From Arsenophonus endosymbiont of Aphis craccivora (GTDB lineage: Bacteria; Pseudomonadota; Gammaproteobacteria; Enterobacterales; Enterobacteriaceae), in NCBI RefSeq assembly GCF_013460135.1, contig NZ_CP038155.1, positions 930,001-994,000 on the forward strand: a DNA stretch of 64,000 nt. The letters run 5' to 3'. Position 1 is the first letter of the stretch. Every line of letters begins with the position of its first letter. Below are positions 42,883 through 54,065 of the stretch, piece after piece. The translations under genes and the position numbers were made by a program. The notes below the pieces were generated by a model. It searched no databases, was not told where the DNA came from, and saw only the letters and a program-made list of their open reading frames with translations.

Positions 42883-43005
42883 TTTGACGTAAGGCTCGGT
42901 GTCCTGTAAAAAGAGCACCTACTCAGTGTTTTTAATAGCTGAGTCTCCGGTAATTGTGGGGATTGACGGGATATATTGATTAGTTTCTGTCTTTGGGAGA
43001 AGAAA

Positions 43006-43884
43006 ATGAATTCTTTTCTGCGCTGGCTTTATACTGCTGCTATTGTTTTTATTGTCGGTTGCAGCAGTGAAAACTGGCGTAAAAATGAAGTCTTTGCTGT
43101 CCCATTGCAACCCAAATTGCAACAAGAAGTAATATTGGCTCGTATGGAGCAGATCCTTGCGAGCCGGTCGTTGTCCGATGATGAATATGCACAGCTTTTA
43201 TATGAACGCGGTGTGTTGTATGATAGTCTCGGATTGAGGGCGTTAGCGCGCAATGATTTTACCATGGCGCTAGCTATACGTCCTGATATTCCGGAAGTTT
43301 TTAATTTTCTGGGAATATATTTTACACAGGCAGGCAATTTTGATGCTGCCTATGAAGCGTTTGATTCTGTTTTAGAGCTTGATCCAACTTACAATTTCGC
43401 GCGCATGAATCGGGGTATTGCACTGTATTATGGTGGGAGATATCGATTGGCGCAGGGTGATCTGCTGGCATATTATCGACAAGATACAAATGATCCTTTC
43501 CGCAGCTTATGGCTTTATTTAGTGGAGAAAGAGATAAAACCAAAAATGGCGCAAGCCAATTTCTTATCTCGTTATAACCAAGCGGAAAAAGGGCAATGGG
43601 GCTGGAATATAGTTGAATTCTATTTAGGTAAAATCAGTGAAAAAACATTGATGGTTCGTCTGAAAGAGAATTCAACAGATAACACTTCGCTCGCTGAGCA
43701 TCTTAGTGAAACTAACTTCTATTTAGGTAAATATTACCTAAGTCTGGGGGATAATGATAACGCTATAGCGTTATTCAAGCTTACGGTAGCTAGCAATGCA
43801 CATAGCTTTGTTGAGCACCGCTATGCTCTTTTGGAACTGGATTTGTTAGGTCAGGCACAAGACGACCTTTCAGAATCAGGCTAA
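43006..43884 (+). CDS. nlpI: Lipoprotein NlpI (TPR adaptor)
   Basis: Start ATG 43006 ([20 protein letters not shown]) with GGGAGA upstream gives 292 residues, close to E. coli NlpI (294). A lipoprotein signal peptide ends at I-V-G-C with lipidated Cys19. TPR repeats follow ([60 protein letters not shown]). NlpI scaffolds peptidoglycan hydrolases and the Prc protease at the outer membrane. It lies between pnp and deaD as in E. coli. The frame is intact. Confidence 0.97.
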   Translation: MNSFLRWLYTAAIVFIVGCSSENWRKNEVFAVPLQPKLQQEVILARMEQILASRSLSDDEYAQLLYERGVLYDSLGLRALARNDFTMALAIRPDIPEVFNFLGIYFTQAGNFDAAYEAFDSVLELDPTYNFARMNRGIALYYGGRYRLAQGDLLAYYRQDTNDPFRSLWLYLVEKEIKPKMAQANFLSRYNQAEKGQWGWNIVEFYLGKISEKTLMVRLKENSTDNTSLAEHLSETNFYLGKYYLSLGDNDNAIALFKLTVASNAHSFVEHRYALLELDLLGQAQDDLSESG

Positions 43885-44058
43885 CAGTAGCGACGAACAT
43901 ATCATCACTGCTTTTTTAAGTCTTCATCGATTGTGATGAGGGCTTGTTGTTCGTTTAATAACATAATTTGAGCCAGTTCACATTTTAAATGAAAATGACA
44001 GAAATTTTTTTCGCAGAGTTATGTAAACTGGCCGCCATAATAAATGAGGCACTTTTGC

Positions 44059-45888
44059 ATGACTAATGAGACTGAAATCTCTTTTGCTGATTTAGGTTTA
44101 TCAACACCGATTCTTTCTGCACTAAATGACCTTGGTTATGAAAAACCATCGCCAATCCAGCAGCAATGTATCCCCTATTTATTAGATGGGTGTGACGTAT
44201 TAGGTATGGCACAAACCGGTAGTGGTAAAACCGCCGCTTTTAGTTTACCGCTATTACATAATATAGATATCACATTGAAAGCCCCTCAAATCTTAGTGTT
44301 GGCACCAACGCGTGAGTTAGCCGTACAAGTTGCGGAAGCCATGGGTGAATTCTCCAAACACATGCGTTCAGTAAATGTAGTCGCACTTTATGGTGGGCAG
44401 CGTTACGATTCGCAACTACGCGCACTAAGGCAAGGCCCACAAATTGTAGTAGGAACTCCTGGTCGCTTATTAGATCACTTGAAACGAGGGACGCTAAATT
44501 TATCCCATTTACGTGGCTTGGTTCTTGATGAAGCGGACGAAATGTTACGTATGGGGTTCATTGAAGACGTTGAAAATATCATGAGTCAAATCCCAACCGA
44601 GCATCAAACGGCACTATTTTCTGCCACAATGCCGGAAGCGATCCGTCGTATTACTCGTCGTTTTATGAAATCACCAAAAGAGATCAGCATTCAATCCAGT
44701 GTGACGACGCGTCCAGACATTACCCAAAGTTATTGGTCTGTCTATGGCATGCGTAAAAATGAAGCATTAGTTCGTTTTTTGGAGGCTGAAGATTTTGATG
44801 CGGCAATTATTTTTGTACGCACTAAAAATGCCACATTAGAGGTTGCTGAAGCGCTTGAACGTAGTGGCTATAATAGCTCGGCTCTAAATGGCGATATGAA
44901 TCAAGCTCTACGTGAGCAAACTTTAGAGCGTTTGAAAGATGGCCGTCTTGATATATTAATTGCCACCGATGTCGCAGCACGCGGTCTAGATGTTGAACGT
45001 ATTAGTTTAGTTGTTAATTATGACATACCGATGGATGCAGAATCTTATGTGCATCGAATTGGTCGTACCGGTCGAGCAGGTCGTGCTGGGCGTGCTATTT
45101 TGTTTGTCGATAATCGTGAACGTCGACTACTACGCAATATTGAACGTACCATGAAGCAGCCAATTGCCGAAGTTGAGTTACCAAGTTCTACGCTGTTAAG
45201 TGAACGTCGCCAAGCTAAATTTGCTGAAAATATTCAAAAGCAATTAGAAAGCGGTGATTTAGAAAAATATCGTGCATTACTGGCTAAATTAGTTGTTGAT
45301 GATGATCTGGATATGGAAACCTTAGCTTCCGCACTATTAAAAATGGCGCAAGGTGATCGGCCGCTAATATTGCCACCTGATCCTGTTCGTCGTGCAAAAC
45401 GTGAATTTAATTCACGTGATGAGCGTCGTCGCAGTAACGGCACTTCTGAACGTAGTCCGCGTCGCGAGCGTCGTGATGTCGGTGATATGGAATTGTACCG
45501 TATTGAAGTTGGTCGTGATGATGGCGTTGAAGTTCGCCACATTGTCGGTGCAATTGCTAACGAAGCAGATATTAGTAGTCGTTATATTGGTAATATTAAA
45601 TTGTTTGCTTCACACTCAACAATAGAGTTACCAAAAGGTATGCCAAATGAATTACTTAATCATTTGACACGTACACGTATTTTGAATAAGCCAATGCAAA
45701 TGCAATTGTTAGGTGAAGCACAACCGTTTGAACGTCGTGGTAACGGTGTGCAGCGTAATGGTGGTGAATTACGTGAGCGAGGACGTCGCTTTGGTAATGA
45801 ACGTCGTAGTGAGCGTGAACAGTTCAGTGGTCGTAACGAAGGGAATAATAACGCTGGATTACGCCGTCGTAGCAATCACAATATCTAA
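44059..45888 (+). CDS. deaD: DEAD-box RNA helicase DeaD/CsdA
   Basis: Start ATG 44059 ([20 protein letters not shown]), with GAGGCA upstream, gives 609 residues (E. coli 629). Helicase motifs are AQTGSGKT (I), PTRELA (Ia), GTPGR, LDEADEM (II), SAT (III), IIFVRTKN (IV), [10 protein letters not shown] (V) and [15 protein letters not shown] (VI). The C-terminal RNA-binding domain ([20 protein letters not shown]) is followed by an Arg/Gly-rich tail. It acts in cold-shock ribosome assembly and mRNA decay. The frame is intact. Confidence 0.98.
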   Translation: MTNETEISFADLGLSTPILSALNDLGYEKPSPIQQQCIPYLLDGCDVLGMAQTGSGKTAAFSLPLLHNIDITLKAPQILVLAPTRELAVQVAEAMGEFSKHMRSVNVVALYGGQRYDSQLRALRQGPQIVVGTPGRLLDHLKRGTLNLSHLRGLVLDEADEMLRMGFIEDVENIMSQIPTEHQTALFSATMPEAIRRITRRFMKSPKEISIQSSVTTRPDITQSYWSVYGMRKNEALVRFLEAEDFDAAIIFVRTKNATLEVAEALERSGYNSSALNGDMNQALREQTLERLKDGRLDILIATDVAARGLDVERISLVVNYDIPMDAESYVHRIGRTGRAGRAGRAILFVDNRERRLLRNIERTMKQPIAEVELPSSTLLSERRQAKFAENIQKQLESGDLEKYRALLAKLVVDDDLDMETLASALLKMAQGDRPLILPPDPVRRAKREFNSRDERRRSNGTSERSPRRERRDVGDMELYRIEVGRDDGVEVRHIVGAIANEADISSRYIGNIKLFASHSTIELPKGMPNELLNHLTRTRILNKPMQMQLLGEAQPFERRGNGVQRNGGELRERGRRFGNERRSEREQFSGRNEGNNNAGLRRRSNHNI

Positions 45889-45918
45889 TGTAATAGGATT
45901 ATTGTCCTATTTAGCGCC

Positions 45919-45950
45919 AAAAGCTGAATTCAATTGAATTCAGCTTTTTG
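45919..45950. terminator. Bidirectional terminator between deaD and btsR
   Basis: A perfect 30-bp palindrome (45919-45948), AAAAGCTGAATTCAA and its complement, is flanked by A and U runs. It can end both deaD and the convergent btsR transcript. Confidence 0.9.
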
Positions 45951-45974
45951 TTTATTAAAAGGTTATCAACCGAA

Positions 45975-46691
45975 TTAGCATAATCCTAACGCTTCTTTAA
46001 AGACTTTCAGGTAGCGACGGCTGATCGGAATATGCTGATCATTACTTAATACCAGTTTTGCCTGATTATTTTCAGTAAAAATAATTTCTTTTAGTTGGGC
46101 CATATTGATCAAGTATTGGCGGTGGCAACGAACCAATGTGGTACGCATTTCGATAGTGCGTAGTGTCAGTTCGGTAAATCCTTCTTGATTTTTGTTGTTC
46201 ATAACATATACACCATTCATACGAGATGTAATGTAGAGCACTTCGCCAAGGGGTATCAACCAAATACGATTATGGCCTACACATGGAATGTATTTAAGGG
46301 AGATATTACTCGACAATTGTTCAATATTCTGTTTTTGTCGATAGTGATGTAACCGCTGAAGGGTTTTTGATAAACGGTTTTTTTCTAACGGTTTTAGCAA
46401 ATAGTCAAAAACATGCTCCTCAAAAGCTTGAATAGCGTCTTCGTCGAAAGCGGTAACAAATATAATATAAGGCCGATGTTGCGGACCGAGCATTTGTACC
46501 ATTTCAAGTCCTGTAATGCGAGGCATTTGAATATCAAGGAAAACAACATTCGGTTTTTTATGATGAATAACCCTGAGCGCTTCAATGGCATTAGAGCATT
46601 AGCTAATAATATCAATATTGGCTTCCTGCTCTAATAGGTAACGTAAATTCTCGCGTGCAAGAGGTTCGTCATCAACAATTACAATCTTCAT
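45975..46691 (-). pseudogene. btsR: LytTR response regulator BtsR (YehT) with one in-frame stop
   Basis: ATG 46691 opens MKIVIVDDEPLARENLRYLL; a TAA at 46599-46601 (codon 31, after NIDIIS) interrupts, and the same frame continues [20 protein letters not shown] with the phospho-acceptor [27 protein letters not shown], and a LytTR DNA-binding domain ([35 protein letters not shown]). The total of 239 codons matches E. coli BtsR. With BtsS it forms the pyruvate-sensing system that induces the BtsT transporter. Translation could restart at ATG 46526, but that would lack half of the receiver domain. Its sensor partner is also broken. Confidence 0.93.
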
Positions 46692-46693
46692 TG

Positions 46694-48390
46694 TTAAGTC
46701 GCCTGGTTTGTTACGTTAATATCGGTGATACACAGCCTGACACAAGTAAATTGTTCTGGTTGGCAGAAGATATTGATACCATATTGTTCACCGTAGTGGA
46801 GTTTCAGACGCTTATCTACCAGCTTTATGCCTAATCCATCATTGATTTCCGCAGGTTGATATAATCCTGCATTATCTTTAATTTCAATATAAATATGCCC
46901 ATGTTGTTGAAAGGCACGAAGGCTAATTCGGCCAGTATTTAATAAATGTGCGGTTCCATGTTTGATCGCATTTTCAACTAGAGGTTGTAGTGAAAACGTC
47001 GGTAATTTAGTGACTTGCAATTTTGGCGGGATCTGGATTTTAATTTGCAGATGCTCACCAAAACACGCTTTTTCAATTTGTAAGTAAGTGTTTACATGTT
47101 CAATTTCTGCATACAATGTTGTTATCGTTTCAGGGCGTTTTAAATTTTTACGCAAGAAGATAGAGAGTGAGTTTATCAGTTCAGTAGCTTGTTTGCGGTC
47201 GTTACGTATCACGGCTTGTAGGGTATTGAGTGTATTAAATAAAAAATGAGGATTAACTTGTGCATGAAGCAATTTTATTTCTGACTTTAACAAAGATTGT
47301 TTATTTCGTTCATATTGGCCGGATAGAGTTTGGGCGGATATGAGGCTAGCAATAGCCTCTCCTAAAGTAAGATTAATTGAACTAAATAATCGATTTTTTC
47401 CTCATAAAGCTTAATGGTACCAATAACTTGTTGATTTTCTGCTCGTAACGGGATCACTAAAACTGAACCAATTTTACAGTTGATACTCATTGAGCATTGA
47501 TAGGGTTCTTCATTTCTGTCTGCGTATACCACCTGATTATTTTTAATCGCACGCATTGTTGGTTTAGAAGTAAGTTTAGCGCCGGCAATATGATGATCAG
47601 AGCCAATGCCAACAAAAGCGAGAATTTTTTCTGTATCAGTGATTGCAACTGCACCAATTTGTAATTGTTGATAAATAATCTTAGCAACATGCATACTATT
47701 ATGAGTATTAAATCCTTGGCGCAATATTCCTTCGGTATGAGCCGCAATTTTTAACGCTTGGGTAGAAAGGGCCGTGGTATATTTTTCAATAATAGCGCGC
47801 CTATCCAACAAAATACGAATAAATATCGCTGCACCTATACTATTGCTAATAATCATCGGCAGGGCAATATTTTTAACCAGGGCGATAGCGTTAGCAAAGG
47901 GTTTTGTTCGTAATAAAATGATTAACATTTGCAGAATTACAACTAAAAAAGTCACACTGGCAGCAGTATAGGGATTAAACAGCTTGTTGATTTGCATCTG
48001 TTTTATGTAATAACGATGTACCAATCCGCCAATTAAACCCTCCATAATCGTTGACAGCATGCAACTAGTTGCTGTTGCACCACCGAGTGAATAACGGTGT
48101 ATTCCGCCGGTAATACCAACCAATATTCCCACACTGTGACCGCCGAGGAAACCGCTTAATACGGTACCGATGGCGCGAGTGTTAGCAATTGCATCACCAA
48201 TATATAACCCCAAATAGCTACCGATAATTGAACAAGCAGCAAAGATAACATAACACATCAGCTTATGAGAGGTAAAAATCGTGACTTTTAATAATGGAAT
48301 AATGAGCGTGGTTTTACTAAGTATCCAGGCGATAATTAAATAAACACACATTTGTTGGAGTAATAACAGTAATAAATCAAAGGCATACAT
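46694..48390 (-). pseudogene. btsS: Sensor kinase BtsS (YehU), split by a poly-A frameshift
   Basis: The N-terminal part (47362-48390) holds several membrane helices of the 5TM-LYT sensor type (GSYLGLYIGDAIANTRAIGT, GGHSVGILVGITGGIHRYSL) and a GAF domain (VGIGSDHHIAGAKL). The C-terminal part holds the histidine kinase core: LLHAQVNPHFLFNTLNTLQA with the phospho-His and LQPLVENAIKHGT (N-box). The frames join if the A6 run (complement of 47394-47399) had one more base, giving 566 codons (E. coli 561 aa). The upstream piece ends IDYLVQLILL and the restored reading is NRLFSSINLTLGEAIASL. Probably inactive unless slippage restores the frame. Confidence 0.93.
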
Positions 48391-48643
48391 AGTTAATCCA
48401 GTAAAAAATACATTTCATGGTATCGCATAACTGAATGAGCAAGACTAAAATTGAATGGTTACTAGTCAAAATATGAGTAGGATAAAGATTAGATTGTACA
48501 ATAGTAAAGGTATACCGTCTGTTTTGTGCGATTTAGAGCACGAATTTATTAACAACTTACATTTTAAAAGCGCATACTGAATTGTTTGTTAATTGCAAAC
48601 AGTATAGTTGTATGTGAAATAGTTAAGGTATGTTATAGTTAAT

Positions 48644-49615
48644 ATGAAAAGAAGAATCTCATTTTTAGTGCTACTGATGCTGATCGTTGTTGCGATTGCT
48701 GTATTGCTTTATACACAGAATAAGCACATTTTGTTACAAGGAGAAGTTGATGCACCTGAAGTCATCGTTACCTCTAAAGCTAGAGGACGTGTAATTGAGC
48801 GTCATATTGAACGCGGTGACATGGTACAAAAAGGACAATTGTTGATCACCTTGGAAAGCGCGGAATTGCAAGCGCAACTAGCGGCATTGAAGGCAGTACG
48901 TGATCAAGCTAAAGCGCAACTTGATTGATCTTTAAATGGTACTCGCGAAGAGACGATCAGTAATGTTCAAGCTGTATTAAAACAGGCCCAATCCCAATAT
49001 ACCAATGCAAATAACGAATATATCCGACTGAATAATTTATCGGGTAAAGGCTATGTTTCGGCTAATGAGTTAGATAAAGCACGGCCGGCGAAAGATGTCG
49101 CTTTCCATCAGGTAAATAGCGCTCAGGCGCAATTAGATGAAGCTAAAAATGGTGATCGCATTGAATTGCGGAATAAATATGCCGCTGCATTACGGCAAAC
49201 CGAGCAACAAATGATTGAGTTGCAGGTGCAAGTTGATGATTTACTTGTTAAAGCACCGGTTGATGGTGAAGTTGGCCCCATACCGGCCGAAGTTGGCGAA
49301 TTATTTAATGCCAATAGCCCACTGCTGACACTTGTTTGTTTGCCACAGGCCTACTTTATTTATAATTTACGCGAAGATATTATGGCCTACGTTCGTAAAG
49401 GCGATAAGGTATCGATACGTGTTCCTGCTTTACAGGACAAAATTATTGTAGCGGAAATACGCTATATTGCACCAATGGGCGACTATGCAACTAAACGCGC
49501 AACACGTGCAACTGGAGACTTTGATTTAAGGACATTTGAAGTACGCTTTTATCCACTAGAGCCTATTGATGGATTGCGTCCTGGGATGAGCGCACTGTGG
49601 GCTTGGGATAAATAG
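48644..49615 (+). pseudogene. HlyD-family periplasmic adaptor with one in-frame TGA
   Basis: A 324-codon frame contains a single TGA at 48926-48928. The N-terminus has one membrane segment (FLVLLMLIVVAIAVLLYT), then the biotinyl-lipoyl-like half-motif (EVIVTSKARGRVIERHIERG DMVQKGQLL). The middle is a coiled-coil hairpin (VLKQAQSQYTNANNEYIRLN), followed by the second lipoyl half (DDLLVKAPVDGEVGPIPAEV) and a beta-barrel part. Such adaptors link inner-membrane transporters to outer-membrane channels. It is followed immediately by two ABC-2 type permease genes and no ATPase. The specific substrate is unknown; the nearest known arrangement is the YhiI/YbhG type. Confidence 0.8.
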
Positions 49616-50767
49616 ATGTTTTTTATGACAATAAAAGCAATATGGGCTAACTTTAGTTTTGCTTGTAATCAAGAAATACAGATTGCTGTTCGTAGCCCGA
49701 TCCTACATTGGTTAAGTTGGATATTTCCATTACTTCTATTTATATTAGTAAGCGATAACTTTTCTGAAGGAACCTTGTTAAATCTTCCGGGTTCAGTGGT
49801 TGATCATGACCATAGCCTATTATCAAATAAGTTAATTCGTAATTTAAATGCAGCGCCACATGCTGATATTAAAGAGATTGATGGCACAATCAATACTTCG
49901 TTATTACGTTTAGGCAGTGCTAAAGATTATGCTTTGCTCTACATTCCCTCTCATTTTGAAAAGGATGTTCTTACGGGTCGGCAACCGACAGTCAGAATGT
50001 ATTATAATGCCTTATTTTATGCCTCTGGCAGTTATGCCATCCAAGATTTTAGCGGGGTAATCGCTCAACTGAATGCACAATTCCGTCCAATATTAGCTTC
50101 ATCAATGGGACGTAGTATACCTCCTTTGGCCATAGTTACCCTCTCTTATGACAGTCTGTTTAACCCTAGTGGAAACTATATCTATTATCAGCAATTTGCT
50201 GCTACTATCCATATGTTACAGTTGTTTGTTATCACTTGTACTATCTATATTATGTCGCGTGGCACGGCATTATTAACCAACAAAACATTTACCAGTGCAT
50301 TATTAGGCAAATTAGCGCCTTACACCCTGTTTTTTACCACATTATTATTAATTGAAATTGCTGCTCTCTCTTTTTTCTTTGACGCTCAAATTACCGGTAA
50401 CCCGTTTTACCTTTTGCTGATGGGCTTTTTTTATGTCATTGCCGTCCAGAGTGTCGGTATGTTGTTATTCGTTTTTACCAAAAGTATTTTTACTGCCTAT
50501 AGTTTGATCGGCATGTTGGTTAGTCTGGCATTAGCTTTTTCCGGTTTTGCCATGCCAATAATGGCAATGGCTTGGCCCGCACAGATTGTAGCAAATATTC
50601 AACCACTTACTCATGTACTAAATGTGATGTTTGATATTTTTTTGCGAGATGTTTCTTTGCTACGCGTCATGCAAGTCTGTTTAATATTACTAATTTACCC
50701 TGCTATTTGTGCCTTTTTGATCCGTAATCGCCTGTTAACAAGGCTAAGAATGCAGGAGGCATTTTGA
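49616..50767 (+). CDS. ABC-2 type permease, first of a pair
   Basis: The 383-residue membrane protein has one N-terminal helix (SPILHWLSWIFPLLLFILVS), a large periplasmic domain (about 45-195) and a C-terminal bundle of about five helices (LLGKLAPYTLFFTTLLLIEI, FYVIAVQSVGMLLFVFTKSI, LVSLALAFSGFAMPIMAMAW, VCLILLIYPAICAFLI), the layout of ABC2_membrane_3 permeases. It starts directly at the adaptor stop (TAGATG) and overlaps the next permease by ATTTTGATAA (4 bp), so the three genes form one cassette. It is the only intact gene of the cassette. No nucleotide-binding subunit is adjacent. Confidence 0.85.
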   Translation: MFFMTIKAIWANFSFACNQEIQIAVRSPILHWLSWIFPLLLFILVSDNFSEGTLLNLPGSVVDHDHSLLSNKLIRNLNAAPHADIKEIDGTINTSLLRLGSAKDYALLYIPSHFEKDVLTGRQPTVRMYYNALFYASGSYAIQDFSGVIAQLNAQFRPILASSMGRSIPPLAIVTLSYDSLFNPSGNYIYYQQFAATIHMLQLFVITCTIYIMSRGTALLTNKTFTSALLGKLAPYTLFFTTLLLIEIAALSFFFDAQITGNPFYLLLMGFFYVIAVQSVGMLLFVFTKSIFTAYSLIGMLVSLALAFSGFAMPIMAMAWPAQIVANIQPLTHVLNVMFDIFLRDVSLLRVMQVCLILLIYPAICAFLIRNRLLTRLRMQEAF

Positions 50768-51927
50768 TAAAGCTATATTTTCGGACTTTTTATCGGGTAT
50801 TACTTGGCATGTTGGCAAAGCCTATGTGGTTATTGTTGTTGATTTCGTTATCGATTATGAGTCTGGTTTATATTCGGCCAGTACTGTGGGATTTGCCGGT
50901 AGCAATTATTAATCAAGATCATAGTTCTGCTAGCCGCTTACTGATGAACCGACTGGATACGATACCAAAAATAAAATTACACAGTTATGATGATTTTGCC
51001 AGAGCAAGGGCTGATATGCGTGAACGGAAATTGTTTGCCATTATTCTTATTCCTATCGATTTTGAAAAGAGTTTACTCAATGGTAAAAATATTACGGTAC
51101 CCGTTTATGGTGATGGTACTAATTGACTTGCCAGCGGCCAAATACAGCAAGAAATTTCCTCTGCTTATATTCAGTTGTTAAACGAATATAATACTCAACG
51201 GCTAAGAAATGCAGGGTTTACTGATCAACAGGCCAGTACATTATTAACACCCATTAAAGGAATAACAGAACCTTTATTCAATCCGGGCCCGAGTTTTGCT
51301 GCGATTGTTTTTCCAGGTTTATTGGTCATGTTATTACAACACTCATTGTTAGTCGCTTGTGTGAAAGCCTATATTGACGTTCACAGAGCGGCAAACGGCA
51401 AAATTTCATCCGCTGTTTATCTGGGGGCATGGTCAGCGTTGCTACCCATTTGGTTATTCCTATCGGCCATCTTTTTTGCACTTTGGCCTTGGGTATTGGG
51501 TTACCGACAAGAAGCACCACTTTATCAGCTTGTGATCGTCACCTTACCATTCTTATTGGCGGTTTTAGGATTAAGTAAGTTTGTTACCGAATTTTTACGT
51601 AGTGTCGAAATGATTTATCTAACACTGGCTTTTCTAACCACGCCGGTATTTTATATTTCAGTCGCTATTTGGGCATTACAAGCAATGCCGGATTGGGTAA
51701 GAATGGTTGCTTATTCCTTACCTTCAACATGTGCAATAAAAACGATAGCGGGTATTAACCAACTTGATTTAAGTTTATCTGACGTAGGTATTGATATCTT
51801 GATGATGCTAATGTTAGGCACAATTTATGCGTTACTTGGCATATTGATCAATATGTTACGTAGTGGCGAACTGCGCCAGTTCAGCCACCATTTGCGTTGT
51901 TTATTGAAAAGAAAAAAACGTTATTAA
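50764..51927 (+). pseudogene. ABC-2 type permease, second of a pair, with one in-frame TGA
   Basis: The 388-codon frame has one internal TGA at 51124-51126 (D-G-T-N-stop-L-A-S-G). Before it: one membrane helix (KPMWLLLLISLSIMSLVYIR) and the periplasmic domain start (LPVAIINQDHSSASRLLMNR). After it: the rest of that domain and five helices (FAAIVFPGLLVMLLQHSLLV, LGAWSALLPIWLFLSAIFFA, and a C-terminal MLMLGTIYALLGILINML). TTG at 50764 overlaps the previous gene. It is a paralogue of the first permease in layout. A Tyr or Trp codon may have become TGA. Confidence 0.85.
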
Positions 51928-51930
51928 TTT

Positions 51931-52809
51931 TTATGGTATAAGCGATAAACCGGCTGCGTGCCGCCAAAAGCCGTTACAGTTTGTATCATTAGTTAATGTT
52001 AGTGGATACTGACCTTGCTGATTAGCTCTAAATTGTTCGAAAATACTGAGTGAATCTAGATTTTCAGCGGAGATCCGCACTATATCGACTAATCCGACCA
52101 TTGACGTTTGTTCATTGCCTAGATTATAGCAGTAGCCACTTTGCGTCTGGGTACCATTTAGGGTAAAGAGTAATTTCTTTTCCTGCGAAAAGACTTTTCT
52201 ACCCTGTGGATATTTTTCACAACAAGTATCACAGTTATCTTTATGGCGATTTTCTGAGCGGGCAGTAAAACAGCGAGCTGACAGTGCTAGTGGTAGATGT
52301 CCATAACCAAATACTTCGACTTCAAAATTGTGGCGAAATCCTAGCTGTTCACATTGATAAAGCAGATATTGTAACCAATCACGAGAAAGTTCAATCGGTA
52401 AGCACCAACGTATCATTCCTTGGCGATAAAGCAGGCGTAAGGTATAGGCATTGTAGCAATTGAGTCCATATCCTGCCATAAAGGGTATTTTTTGCTCAAT
52501 AAGCTTATTAACGACACCGAAATCGTGTGCTTCAACTAAAAATTCACCATTATCGACCAATTTAGCTATTTGTCGAAGCTCGGCCGCGTTTTGCAATAAA
52601 GATAAACTAGAGATTACTACTTGTTTACCGTGTAAAGTTATTTCTTTTGCCAGTTCAAGCCAGTCTGCTGCTTGCATTTCTCGACGCTTACTACAAACCG
52701 TTTCACCAAGATAAATAATATCTGCGCTACTGTTCATCGCTTGTTGATAAAACTGAATTAATGTTTCTTTTGACCAATAATAAAGTACTGAACCTAAGGA
52801 ATATTTCAT
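51931..52809 (-). CDS. ubiV: UbiV, O2-independent ubiquinone hydroxylation subunit
   Basis: Start ATG 52809 (MKYSLGSVLYYWSKETLIQF) gives 292 residues, as in E. coli YhbV; the longer frame from 52848 overlaps ubiU and is not conserved. UbiU-UbiV form a 4Fe-4S heterodimer of the U32 protease-like family needed with UbiT for ubiquinone synthesis without oxygen. The cysteines of the cluster are seen in YGLNCYN, ARCFTARSENR and DNCDTCCEKYPQ. It follows ubiU on the same strand. It is intact, but both ubiU and ubiT are broken, so it probably has no working partners. Confidence 0.95.
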   Translation of the reverse strand: MKYSLGSVLYYWSKETLIQFYQQAMNSSADIIYLGETVCSKRREMQAADWLELAKEITLHGKQVVISSLSLLQNAAELRQIAKLVDNGEFLVEAHDFGVVNKLIEQKIPFMAGYGLNCYNAYTLRLLYRQGMIRWCLPIELSRDWLQYLLYQCEQLGFRHNFEVEVFGYGHLPLALSARCFTARSENRHKDNCDTCCEKYPQGRKVFSQEKKLLFTLNGTQTQSGYCYNLGNEQTSMVGLVDIVRISAENLDSLSIFEQFRANQQGQYPLTLTNDTNCNGFWRHAAGLSLIP

Positions 52810-52822
52810 TTTTCGTCTTATC

Positions 52823-53814
52823 CTATTGCCATTTACGATGATAAGCACCTAATGTGGTCTGTTTACCTTCAGAGAGATTTTCCAATACATTGCTCCAGTT
52901 TTGATTGGTAATGAATTTTTTAGGATCATTTTTGCAATAATCAATAGCTTGCCGCCAGATATGGGTAACGTCGCCAACATAAGTTGGGCTTCGCTGGCGG
53001 CCTTCGATTTTGACAGCGGCAATATCTGCCAGCATCAATTCTGGTAACAATTCCAACGTATTTAGGCTAGTAGGCTCTTCTAATACATGTTTTTTCCATT
53101 GAGACAGTATCTTCCTTTACAAAGAGTTGGGTAACTAGCATTTTCATTATTTGAATAGCAATCGATTAAAATGTTATTTAAGCGCGACTCCATACCTTGG
53201 TCGGTTTGTTGCCAGCGTACAAATCTGGCTGGAGAACAAGCCCCCACGGTATTGGGTGATTCTCCTGTCAGATAAGAAGAAAGATAACAGCGTCCTTCCG
53301 CCATGATGCAAAGGCTGCCGAAAGCAAAAACTTCCAATGCTACCGGGCTGGTTTTGCCTAACTGTTTAACTTGATGTAATGATAGAACACGAGGAAGCAC
53401 TATTCGTTGGACAGCGAAATTACGGTGATAAAATTGAATCGCTGCAATATTTGTCACTGAAGCTTGAACGGAAACATGACGTTCAATATGGGGATATTTA
53501 TTGGCCGCATATTCTAAGATAGCCAGATCAACCAGGATCAGCGCATCAACACCGATTTGCGCAGCCATATCAACAGCGGATAGCCAGCGATTAAAACCAT
53601 TGGGGTGAGCAAAAGTATTGATAGCAACATGTAATTTGCAATTATGATCATAAACGTATTTGACGGCTTCAACCAATTTTTTTTCGCTAAAATTTAAACC
53701 AGCAAAATGACGTGCATTAGTGTCATCTTTAAAACCAATATAGACCGCATCAGCTCCATTATCGACAGCTACTTTTAAGGCAGGCAGGTTGCCTGCCGGA
53801 CATAATAATTCCAT
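52823..53814 (-). pseudogene. ubiU: UbiU, split by a poly-A frameshift
   Basis: The piece 53080-53814 (MELLCPAGNLPALKVAVDNG, FAFGSLCIMAEGRCYLSSYL, VGACSPARFVRW, TLCKGRYCLNGK) and the piece 52823-53056 (LLPELMLADIAAVKIEGRQR, TLGAYHRKWQ) together make UbiU (YhbU). They join if the A6 run (complement of 53090-53095) had one more A, reading G-K-K-H-V-L-E-E-P-T-S-L-N. The repaired length is 331 codons, as in E. coli (331 aa). Cluster-binding cysteines are present. It is divergent from ubiT across an Fnr-like site and precedes ubiV by 13 bases. Confidence 0.95.
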
Positions 53815-54006
53815 TGATGATCCTAGCGTATAGTTAGATGTCTATCGATTGTAGTCAAGGTGTAATATGGTTGTTTTGACTTAAACCAGATTACTTTCTT
53901 TTGTGAATTGATTTTGCTGGATGGAGCATAAAATTGAACGGACTTAATCTATTGTTGGTTAAATTTTGATGTGGATTCAAGGATATTAATTAATAATTTG
54001 GCAGAA

Positions 54007-54020
54007 TTGATGATTATCAT
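54007..54020. promoter_or_regulatory. Fnr-like site between ubiUV and ubiT
   Basis: TTGAT-GATT-ATCAT matches the Fnr consensus TTGAT-N4-ATCAA at 9 of 10 positions. It lies about 46-59 bp before the ubiT ATG and about 190 bp from the ubiU start. In E. coli the ubiUV and ubiT genes are under Fnr control, so the location supports function. Confidence 0.7.
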
Positions 54021-54065
54021 TAATGCTTAAAAATATATCATAAAAGTGTAAGAGGAATTTGCAAC

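Noticed and set aside
46072..46263. Alternate-frame ORFs inside btsR and btsS
   Set aside because: They are out of frame with the conserved LytTR and kinase sequences and unsupported.
48926..51126. Internal TGA codons in the HlyD and permease genes (and TGA 58096 in nrdD) as selenocysteine or TGA=Trp recoding
   Set aside because: TGA ends many intact genes here (for example hsdM), TAA and TAG also occur internally in other genes, and no selenocysteine insertion hairpin was evident. Ordinary nonsense mutation is simpler.
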